Assembly: GCF_002454115.1 (NCBI RefSeq)
Contig: NZ_DKIH01000003.1
Span: 125,098-153,458 of the forward strand
From: Sphingopyxis sp. UBA6723
GTDB lineage: Bacteria > Pseudomonadota > Alphaproteobacteria > Sphingomonadales > Sphingomonadaceae
Direction of reading: 5' to 3'
DNA length: 28,361 nt
Below are positions 7,794-14,263 of this stretch, one piece after another (the first letter of the stretch is position 1; every line of letters starts with the position of its first letter). The notes beneath the pieces are model-generated. The model saw only the letters and a program-made list of their open reading frames with translations, was not told the origin of the DNA and did not search any database. The translations under genes were made by a program, and so were the position numbers.

Positions 7794-8693
7794 TCACTGC
7801 ACCCGCGTCACCCTCATCCCCTTGGTCTCGAGAATCGCCGGAACGCCCTGAGCTCCAATCAGATGACCGGCGCCCACCGCCATCAGCACGGTTCCGGGCT
7901 GCTCCATGCGGTTTTGCGCCCATGCCGCCCAGCGATGGTTGCGATCGGTGATGATCGCTTGGCGCGCCGCGGGAACCGCGTCGACATCCTCGTTGATCAT
8001 GTTTTCCAGCGCCGCAACATCGCCGCGGCGCCAGGCGGCGGTCAGGGCGGTGATCCGGGCAACGGCATCGTCGGCGCCCGCGGCGGCGCGGGTCAACAGC
8101 GCGCGCTGGGTCGGCGCGTCGAGATTTTCGAACAGCATCAGCTGACTACGCGCGGACTCCAGCCCGCCGATCGGTTTGTCCGCCGCTTCAAAAGTGTCCG
8201 TCAGTCCTTTTTCGACTCCGGCCGCGGGCGACAGGTCGGCCGCGCGCGCGGCGCGCTGTCCGATCAGGATCATCACCGCCCAATCGTCGAGCGTGTCGCC
8301 GCCCAGTGCGCCGCCGCTCGCCTCCAGCGCGCGGTAGCGGGCGAGCGCTGCGCCGGACAGCCGCGCTTCGATCGGCAGCGGCGCGGGACGCGATGCCAGT
8401 GTCTGAAACATCGCGCCCGCCGCCGCCAGTTCGCGCGGCGACAATTCCATGATCAGCGCGTCGGACGCCGCAATCGCTTGTGCCACCGCGCCATCGTCCC
8501 AGTCGGTCCCGCGCGGCAGCGCATGCATCGTACCGAGCAGATAGATACGGGTATCGTCATCCTGGACCAGCCACATCGCCGGTCGCGCCGGCGATGCGGG
8601 TTTGTCGGTCCCGCACCCGACCAACAGCAACGGCAAAAGGGCCGCCGCAAAGCGGCGACCCCAATGGCCGGCAAGATTGGGTTTTGTCCTCAA
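7794..8693 (-). CDS. TraB/GumN family protein (first of a pair, predicted lipoprotein)
   Basis: The 299-residue protein has a signal peptide ending in a lipobox (LLPLLLVGCG, Cys about 27), so it is probably a lipoprotein. The TraB/GumN hallmarks are IYLLGTMHALP (about 50-60), with the GTxH motif, and VLMAVGAGHLIGAQGV near the C-terminus, with GAGH. The family is thought to hold a metal-dependent, possibly proteolytic fold, but its bacterial role is not firmly known. The start is the TTG at 8693, whose last two bases overlap the upstream stop (TTGA), so translation is coupled to the paralogue at 8690-9631. No ATG lies before the signal peptide. Product family is clear; function is open. Confidence 0.88.
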   Translation of the reverse strand: MRTKPNLAGHWGRRFAAALLPLLLVGCGTDKPASPARPAMWLVQDDDTRIYLLGTMHALPRGTDWDDGAVAQAIAASDALIMELSPRELAAAGAMFQTLASRPAPLPIEARLSGAALARYRALEASGGALGGDTLDDWAVMILIGQRAARAADLSPAAGVEKGLTDTFEAADKPIGGLESARSQLMLFENLDAPTQRALLTRAAAGADDAVARITALTAAWRRGDVAALENMINEDVDAVPAARQAIITDRNHRWAAWAQNRMEQPGTVLMAVGAGHLIGAQGVPAILETKGMRVTRVQ

Positions 8694-9631
8694 TACGCGA
8701 TCCGCGTGGCGGTCAGGCCGCGGTCCTTGAGATAATCCTGCACGCTTTTTTCGCCCGCCAGATGCCCGGCGCCAACCGCGATAAATACCGTGCCTGGCTT
8801 GTCCATCCGCGTCTTGATCTGGTCGGCCCAGCGCGCGTTGCGATCATAGAGCAAAATCTGGGCGAGTTCCGGGGTCGCCGCCATGCTTTCGTTCATCGTG
8901 ACCGCCAAGCCGTCGGGATCGCCCTTCGCCCACAGTCCGACCATCTTGTCGAGCATCGGCCCCAGCTTGTCGATGTCCTTGACCACCGCATTCAGGAACG
9001 CAACCTGCTGGGTTTCGGGCAGTTTGTCGAAAAAGCCGAGCTGTTCTTCGAGCGTTTCCAGCCCCGCGACCGGCTTGCTGTCGGCCTTGGCAAATTTGGT
9101 CAGCAGCTTTTCGGCGCCCTGTTCGGGATCATAGCCGAGTTTGGTCAGCGGCAGCACCGACAGGGTCATGGCCGGGAACCAGGGTTCGAAGCTGTCAAAG
9201 GCGTTGGCGGGTACGCCGACGCTGACCAGTGCGGCCTGATAGGCCTTGAGCTCGTCTGCAGTCAGGCGCGACGGGATGGTCTTGCCGGTCGTGTCCATTG
9301 CGAGCGGCATCATCGTCTTGGCCACCGCCGCCTGATCTTCGGGCATCACCAGTTCGAGCATCATCTCGTCCGACTTGTCGAACGCGTCCTTCACTGCCTC
9401 GTCGAACCAGCTGAGGCCGGGCTTGAGAACATGGACGGTGCCGAACAGATAGATGGTGGTGTCGTCGTCCTTGACCACCCACAGCGCCGGATCGGCGTCG
9501 GTCGTCGCAGTGGCCGCGGCAACCGGAGCGGGTTCGGCGGCGGTGGCGACATTGCTGCCGGGCAGGACCGCGCATTGCGCAAACGGAATGACCGCGCAGG
9601 TGGTGGCGAGGATTTTGAACCATTTTTTCAT
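8690..9631 (-). CDS. TraB/GumN family protein (second of a pair)
   Basis: The 313-residue protein has an N-terminal signal (MKKWFKILATTCAVIPFAQC) followed by an Ala/Thr/Pro-rich linker. The conserved domain begins at ALWVVKDDDTTIYLFGTVHVLKPG (about 49-72) and ends in FIAVGAGHLAGEKSVQDYL. It matches the downstream paralogue in domain order, motif spacing and length. The clearest shared stretch is WxVxDDDTxIYLxGTxHxLxxG, so the two arose by tandem duplication. It has an ATG start with an AAGGA about ten bases upstream. It is the first gene of the pair and is probably exported. The substrate is unknown. Confidence 0.9.
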   Translation of the reverse strand: MKKWFKILATTCAVIPFAQCAVLPGSNVATAAEPAPVAAATATTDADPALWVVKDDDTTIYLFGTVHVLKPGLSWFDEAVKDAFDKSDEMMLELVMPEDQAAVAKTMMPLAMDTTGKTIPSRLTADELKAYQAALVSVGVPANAFDSFEPWFPAMTLSVLPLTKLGYDPEQGAEKLLTKFAKADSKPVAGLETLEEQLGFFDKLPETQQVAFLNAVVKDIDKLGPMLDKMVGLWAKGDPDGLAVTMNESMAATPELAQILLYDRNARWADQIKTRMDKPGTVFIAVGAGHLAGEKSVQDYLKDRGLTATRIAY

Positions 9632-9698
9632 CGGAGAATGTCCTTTTGTCTATGGCACTTATGGCCGGAGGGGGTGGAGAAGAGGAGAGGGAAAGTGA

Positions 9699-10340
9699 TT
9701 ATCGGAACTTGTACCAGAAATAGATGACGGCGTTCGCGGCCAGCGACAGGCCGAACAGCGGCATGGCGTCGACCGGTGGCGCCAGATCGGCGCGCCATAA
9801 CACCCACCAGACAGGGCAGGGAAAGACGAAGGCGTAAAAACCCGCCAGCCCGCCCAGATGATAAGCCTGCCGTTCATGGTCATCGACCGTACGGTGATAC
9901 AGGATCAGCGCGATCGTCAGTCCGACGACCCACATCGCCGACAGTGCAATGGCGACCGGGGGGGTCAAGGCAGCGTTGCTGAACAAACCGTCGGTTCCGT
10001 CGCTGCCGGCCTGCATCACCATGGCGGCGACGAAACCTAGCGCGCCGGACAATATCAGGCTGATCCAGTAAAGGCGCTTGCGCGGCGACCAGCTGCGGAA
10101 TGCGTCGGCGTGGCGGCGGACATAATAGGCGAGCGCAAGGCCGCCGATCAGGACCGCGACGACCGGCCCGATCCACGGCGCCAATACCGCATCGCCGCGT
10201 TCGGCGGCTGCATCATTGTACCCGGCAAAGCCGCCCGCCAGCATGGCGGTGCCGATGCCGATCGCGACCGGCCAGATCATGTTGGGCGCGCGACGCTTCT
10301 GGGGTTCATTCACCATCGTCATGTCCTTCATGGCCATCAT
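9699..10340 (-). CDS. Integral membrane protein coupled to an XRE regulator
   Basis: I do not recognise a named family. The 213-residue protein has about six hydrophobic segments: MIWPVAIGIGTAMLAGGFAG, WIGPVVAVLIGGLALAYYV, LYWISLILSGALGFVAAMVM, PVAIALSAMWVVGLTIALIL, a segment around GLAGFYAFVFPCPVWWVLW, and LFGLSLAANAVIYFWYKF. The start chosen is the ATG at 10340, because GAGGAG lies seven bases upstream inside the 3' end of the regulator gene, giving a 35-base overlap. Later in-frame ATGs (10337, 10331, 10322, 10316) are possible. Small XRE regulator plus multi-pass membrane protein pairs recur in bacteria, and the membrane protein may be the regulator's target or signal partner. That role is inference. 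Confidence 0.75.
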   Translation of the reverse strand: MMAMKDMTMVNEPQKRRAPNMIWPVAIGIGTAMLAGGFAGYNDAAAERGDAVLAPWIGPVVAVLIGGLALAYYVRRHADAFRSWSPRKRLYWISLILSGALGFVAAMVMQAGSDGTDGLFSNAALTPPVAIALSAMWVVGLTIALILYHRTVDDHERQAYHLGGLAGFYAFVFPCPVWWVLWRADLAPPVDAMPLFGLSLAANAVIYFWYKFR

Positions 10341-10521
10341 CGAAAATCTCCTCGATCGGCATCGCGAACAGCCGCGCCAGTTTGAACGCGAGCGGCAGCG
10401 ACGGGTCGTACTTCCCCGTCTCGATCGCGTTCACCGCTTGGCGTGACACGTCGAGCCGGTCGGCCAGTTCGGCCTGGCTCCAGTTCCGCATCGCGCGCAG
10501 CACCTTCAGCTGGTTGTTCAT
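10306..10521 (-). CDS. Small XRE/Cro-type helix-turn-helix regulator
   Basis: The 71-residue protein is almost entirely one Cro/CI DNA-binding domain: NNQLKVLRAMRNWSQAELAD, then RLDVSRQAVNAIETGKYDPS (recognition helix) and LPLAFKLARLFAMPIEEIFDD. The pattern matches the short YozG/Xre-like regulators. The ATG at 10521 begins the conserved MNNQLK motif. Longer readings from 10581 run through the promoter palindrome and are unlikely. The acidic tail encodes the ribosome-binding site of the downstream membrane protein gene. It probably autoregulates through the dyad upstream. Confidence 0.9.
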   Translation of the reverse strand: MNNQLKVLRAMRNWSQAELADRLDVSRQAVNAIETGKYDPSLPLAFKLARLFAMPIEEIFDDGHEGHDDGE

Positions 10522-10553
10522 CGTCGATCCCGTTGTCAGGCGACACTGACCGT

Positions 10554-10600
10554 ATGTCATGTGTCCATGACTAAATGACATGATTCGCTGACTGTGTCAA
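10554..10600 (-). promoter_or_regulatory. Candidate promoter and dyad operator of the XRE gene
   Basis: On the minus strand TTGACA (10595-10600) is followed after 17 bases by CATTTA (10572-10577), a perfect -35 with a weak -10. The -10 overlaps one arm of an inverted repeat, ATGTCAT (10554-10560) and ATGACAT (10575-10581). A dyad over the -10 and start region suits autorepression by the XRE protein. The inverted repeat is seen directly; the promoter and regulation are inferred. Confidence 0.45.
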
Positions 10601-10733
10601 CAAGACCTTACATCGCCCCGAAATGACGCGCTGCGCGGCACTTTCGCCAACATCCACGCCGCACGCGCCTTGACCCTGCACGCGCCCTGCGCCAAGGGCA
10701 GCGACACTTGTTGCACCTGCGAAAGAGCGGATA

Positions 10734-11657
10734 GTGGCCGACGCGGCAGAGACGAAATCCTTGAGCTTTCAGGACATGATCCTGACCCTGCACGCCTATT
10801 GGGGAGCCCGCGGCTGCGCGATCCTGCAACCCTATGACATGCGCGTCGGGGCGGGGACATTTCACCCCGCGACCACGCTGCGCAGCCTTGGCCCCGAACC
10901 GTGGAACGTTGCCTATGTCCAGCCCAGCCGCCGCCCGACCGACGGCCGCTATGGCGAAAACCCCAACCGGCTCCAGCATTATTACCAGTATCAGGTGATC
11001 CTGAAGCCTTCGCCCGCCGACCTGCAGGAACAATATCTGGGTTCGCTGGTCGCGATCGGCATCGACCCGCTGCTCCACGACATCCGCTTCGTCGAGGATG
11101 ACTGGGAAAGCCCGACGCTGGGTGCGTGGGGGTTGGGCTGGGAAGTCTGGTGCGACGGGATGGAAGTCACCCAGTTCACCTATTTCCAGCAGATGGGCGG
11201 CTTCGACTGCAAGCCCGTCGCCGGCGAGCTCACCTACGGGCTCGAACGCCTCGCCATGTATATCCAGAATGTCGACAATGTGTACGACCTGCGCTTTTCC
11301 GACCCCGTCGGCGACGTGCCGGGGGTGAGCTATGGCGACGTGTTCCTCGAAAACGAGCGCCAATTCTCGAAATGGAATTTCGAGGTCGCCGATACCGACA
11401 GCCTGTTCGCAGGGTTCAAGGCCGCCGAGGCCGAATGCCAGCGCGCGATCGCCGCGAACGTGCCGCTGGCGGCCTATGACCAGGCGATTGAGGCGAGCCA
11501 TTTGTTCAACCTGCTCCAGGCGCGCGGCGTGATCAGCGTCCAGGAACGCGCCAACTACATGGCCCGCGTCCGCGATCTCGCGAAGGGGAGCTGCAAGGCG
11601 TGGATCGACAGCCAGTCGGACGCATGGACCGCGAAATATCCGGGGTGGACGCTGTGA
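10734..11657 (+). CDS. glyQ: Glycine-tRNA ligase alpha subunit
   Basis: The 307-residue protein is the catalytic subunit of the bacterial alpha2-beta2 glycyl-tRNA synthetase, which attaches glycine to tRNA-Gly using ATP. Diagnostic stretches are FQDMILTLHAYWGARGCAIL, GAGTFHPATTLRSLGPEPWN, YVQPSRRPTDGRYGENPNRL, LGSLVAIGIDPLLHDIRFVE, CDGMEVTQFTYFQQMGG and LTYGLERLAMYIQ (class II motif region). The length matches the family. The start is a GTG at 10734 (MADAAETK); the upstream AAAGAG is a weak ribosome-binding site. glyS follows after 136 bases that hold a family A palindrome, so the two subunits probably share a transcript. Confidence 0.98.
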   Translation: MADAAETKSLSFQDMILTLHAYWGARGCAILQPYDMRVGAGTFHPATTLRSLGPEPWNVAYVQPSRRPTDGRYGENPNRLQHYYQYQVILKPSPADLQEQYLGSLVAIGIDPLLHDIRFVEDDWESPTLGAWGLGWEVWCDGMEVTQFTYFQQMGGFDCKPVAGELTYGLERLAMYIQNVDNVYDLRFSDPVGDVPGVSYGDVFLENERQFSKWNFEVADTDSLFAGFKAAEAECQRAIAANVPLAAYDQAIEASHLFNLLQARGVISVQERANYMARVRDLAKGSCKAWIDSQSDAWTAKYPGWTL

Positions 11658-11687
11658 TGGCCTGTCGTAGTTCCGCCGTCCTCTTCT

Positions 11688-11769
11688 CCGTTCGTGTCGA
11701 GCGAAGTCGAGACACGCAGCGGCTTAGCGCTGTCCTTCGCGGCATCTCGACTTCGCTCGATGCGAACGG
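11688..11769. repeat. Family A palindromic repeat, copy 1
   Basis: Arms of 28 bases at 11688-11715 and about 11742-11769 share the core TCGAGCGAAGTCGAGA; paired differences are TG/CA changes on either side of the core. The loop is about 26 bases. It lies between glyQ and glyS, ending 24 bases before the glyS start. As RNA it would fold into a long hairpin within the glyQS message. Confidence 0.9.
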
Positions 11770-11793
11770 GGTTTGGGGATCGGGGGATTTCAG

Positions 11794-14061
11794 ATGACCG
11801 ACTTCCTTCTCGAACTGCGCAGCGAGGAAATCCCCGCCCGGATGCAGGCCGGGGCGCGCGCCGAGCTCGACAAGTTATTCCGGGCGCAGATGGCGGCCGC
11901 GGGCATCGATGTCGGCGATCTCAGCATCTGGTCGACCCCGCGGCGCTTGGCGCTGATCGCCAAGAATTTGCCCGACGCGACCGCCGCGGTCAGCGAAGAA
12001 CTCAAAGGCCCGCGCAGCAGCGCGCCGCCGCAGGCGCTTGAGGGTTTCCTCCGCAAGACCGGGCTGACTCAAGATCAGCTCGAAGATCGCGACGGCGTGT
12101 ATTTCGCCGTCATCGACAAGCCCGGACGCGCGACCGCCGAGGTGCTGGCCGAGGCGATCCCCGCGATCATCCGCGCCTTTGCCTGGCCCAAATCCATGCG
12201 CTGGGGCAAGGACAGCGCGAGCAGCGAAAGCCTGCGCTGGGTCCGCCCGCTGTCGGGCATCGTCGCGATCTTTGGCGAAGAATTGATCCCGTGCGAAATT
12301 GGCGGGGTTGCGTCGGGCTATGCGACGCGCGGTCATCGCTTCCACTGCCCGGGCGAAATCACGATCGGTTCGGCGTCGGACTATGCTGAAAAGCTGCGCG
12401 CCTGCCACGTCATCGTCGACCACGAGGAACGGCAGACCATCATCCGCGACGGCGCTGCGAAGGCCGCGGCTGATGCGGGCCTGACGCTGGTCGCGGACGA
12501 GGGGCTGGTGATCGAGAACGCCGGGCTGACCGAATGGCCGGTGCCGCTACTCGGACGCTTCGACGAAGCGTTTCTGGAAGTGCCGCCCGAGGTTATCCAG
12601 CTGACGGCGCGCGTGAACCAGAAATATTTCGTCGTGAACGACGCGGCGGGCAAGCTGGCGAACGGCTTTGTCTGCACGGCGAATATCGATGCGGTCGATG
12701 GCGGGGCAGAGATTGTTGCGGGCAACCGCAAGGTGCTCGCGGCGCGATTGTCGGATGCGCGCTTTTTCTGGGAGCAGGATCGCAAGACGGCGCTGGCCGA
12801 TCATGCGAAGAAGCTGGACCGGATCACGTTCCACGAGAAGCTGGGGACGGTTGCGGACAAGGTCGAGCGGGTGGCGAAGCTGGCCGAATGGCTGGCAAGC
12901 GCAGGCATCGTGCCGAACTGCGACCCCGCGCTCGCGCGGCAGGCGGCGGAACTGGCAAAGGCCGACCTTGTCACCGAAATGGTTGGCGAATTCCCCGAAT
13001 TGCAAGGCCTGATGGGCGGCTACTACGCCCGCGCCGAAGGCTTGGGCGATGCAGTGGCCGACGCGATCCGCGACCATTACAAGCCGGTCGGGCAGGGCGA
13101 TGACGTGCCGACGGCGCCGGTGACGGTGGCTGTGGCGTTGGCGGATAAGCTGGATACGCTAAGCTCGTTCTTTCTCTACGATATGGTCCCAACTGGTTCC
13201 AAAGATCCATTCGCGCTTCGGCGTGCCGCGATCGGTGTTTTGGAATTGCTAACTAAGAACAACATTAGAGTTGCGCTGAACTGGGCTCTAACGTTTCCTA
13301 TGACGGGTGTTCTCGGCCGGAGCGTTGGTCTTGACGCATTTGAAGGAGCAATGGGCCTCGTTCAGGCCTTCGAGAATGCAGGCCGATCGCTGTCTGAAGG
13401 AGAAAAGCTCCAACTGATTGAAGAGGCCAAGGATCGAGCATTGGCGGGCCCTTTCCGTGATGAATTGCTCGACAACGTTCTTGATCCAGCGAGAGCGAAG
13501 CTGATTTCATTCTTCGCCGACCGTCTCAAAGTCCAGCAACGCGAGGCCGGTGTTCGTCACGACCTGATCGACGCGGTGTTCGCGCTTGGCGGCGAGGATG
13601 ATCTGGTGCGGCTGCTAGCGCGGGTGAAGGCGTTGCAGGCGTTTATGGCGAGTGATGACGGGGCGAATTTGCTGGCGGGGTATAAGCGCGCGGCGAATAT
13701 TTTGAAGCAGGCGGATATTTCCGTCGCCCCCGCGAAGGCGGGGGCCGCTGGCGGTTTACGCAGCGATGCGGGGGAAGCACCTCCAGCGGCCCCCGCCTTC
13801 GCGGGGGCGACGGATGTGGATCGTGCTTTGCTTGCCGCCCTCGACACCGCAGAACCCGCCGCCTCCGCCGCCGTGACCGACGAACGCTTCACCGACGCCA
13901 TGGCCGCGCTCGCGTCGCTGCGCGCGCCGATCGATGCGTTTTTCGATGGCGTGATGGTCAATGATCCCAACGAAGCGGTGCGCGCCTATCGGCTCGGACT
14001 GCTCGCCCGATTTACCGGTGCGGTGCATGGCGTGGCCGATTTCTCGAAGATCGAGGGGTAA
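11794..14061 (+). CDS. glyS: Glycine-tRNA ligase beta subunit, with in-frame palindrome insertion
   Basis: The 755-residue protein is the tRNA-binding subunit paired with GlyQ. Family marks are DFLLELRSEEIPARMQ at the N-terminus, VRWVRPLSGIVAIFGEELIP-like text near 145-165, LLGRFDEAFLEVPPEVIQLT, TALADHAKKLDRITFHEKLG and GSKDPFALRRAA. The ATG at 11794 begins MTDFLLELRSEE and has GGGGGA (11782-11787) upstream; seven upstream in-frame codons are not family-like. It is longer than the E. coli protein (689). Part of the excess is a 31-codon perfect inverted repeat at 13721-13813, translated SVAPAKAGAAGG...AAPAFAGATD, between the NILKQAD segment and the C-terminal helical domain. Codons from about 13155 to 13560 differ sharply from the rest. 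Confidence 0.97.
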   Translation: MTDFLLELRSEEIPARMQAGARAELDKLFRAQMAAAGIDVGDLSIWSTPRRLALIAKNLPDATAAVSEELKGPRSSAPPQALEGFLRKTGLTQDQLEDRDGVYFAVIDKPGRATAEVLAEAIPAIIRAFAWPKSMRWGKDSASSESLRWVRPLSGIVAIFGEELIPCEIGGVASGYATRGHRFHCPGEITIGSASDYAEKLRACHVIVDHEERQTIIRDGAAKAAADAGLTLVADEGLVIENAGLTEWPVPLLGRFDEAFLEVPPEVIQLTARVNQKYFVVNDAAGKLANGFVCTANIDAVDGGAEIVAGNRKVLAARLSDARFFWEQDRKTALADHAKKLDRITFHEKLGTVADKVERVAKLAEWLASAGIVPNCDPALARQAAELAKADLVTEMVGEFPELQGLMGGYYARAEGLGDAVADAIRDHYKPVGQGDDVPTAPVTVAVALADKLDTLSSFFLYDMVPTGSKDPFALRRAAIGVLELLTKNNIRVALNWALTFPMTGVLGRSVGLDAFEGAMGLVQAFENAGRSLSEGEKLQLIEEAKDRALAGPFRDELLDNVLDPARAKLISFFADRLKVQQREAGVRHDLIDAVFALGGEDDLVRLLARVKALQAFMASDDGANLLAGYKRAANILKQADISVAPAKAGAAGGLRSDAGEAPPAAPAFAGATDVDRALLAALDTAEPAASAAVTDERFTDAMAALASLRAPIDAFFDGVMVNDPNEAVRAYRLGLLARFTGAVHGVADFSKIEG
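13155..13560 (+). other. Low-GC mosaic segment within glyS
   Basis: Codon use changes abruptly: AGA, CTA, ACT, ATT, GTT, CAA, GGA, GCA and CCA become common where the flanks use GC-ending codons almost only. Hand counts give 62 G/C of 120 at 13201-13320 (52%) against 40 of 60 at 13021-13080 (67%). The frame stays open, and conserved GSKDPFALRRAA is kept. Replacement by homologous recombination with a donor of lower GC is the simplest reading. Boundaries are approximate. Confidence 0.65.
13721..13813. repeat. Family B palindromic repeat inside glyS
   Basis: Arms 13721-13751 and 13783-13813 are exact reverse complements over 31 bases, with a 31-base spacer, 93 bases in total (31 codons). The core CCCCCGCGAAGGCGGGGGCC is the same element found between genes at 7711, 16926 and 24689. 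The reading frame passes through without a stop. Confidence 0.95.
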
Positions 14062-14076
14062 ACCGACCTTTCATTC

Positions 14077-14157
14077 CCGTTCGTGTCGAGCGAAGTCGAG
14101 ACACGTCGAAGGCGAGCGCGAAGGATAGCGTGTCTCGACTTCGCTCGACACGAACCG
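14077..14157. repeat. Family A palindromic repeat, copy 2
   Basis: The arms (14077-14104 and 14130-14157) match over 28 bases with one mismatch, and the loop is about 25 bases. It lies 15 bases after the glyS stop and about 100 bases before ppdK. It could end or stabilise the glyQS transcript. Confidence 0.92.
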
Positions 14158-14263
14158 AGTAGGGGTGGGGCGCTTGAAACGGACGAAGCAAAACTGAATC
14201 GACTAACTGCGATTGCATTCCTATCCAGCCGCAACCTCCTCCCCGGGGCAGCAGGAGCATATG

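Noticed and set aside
8480..9727. 415-codon + strand frame over the TraB/GumN pair
   Set aside because: Shadow of the two minus-strand genes, which show signal peptides, conserved motifs and coupling; the + frame shows none.
13721..13813. Intron, intein or frameshift as explanation for the extra glyS sequence
   Set aside because: The segment is a simple palindrome, the frame is open on both sides and through it, and no intein motifs or splice structures are visible.
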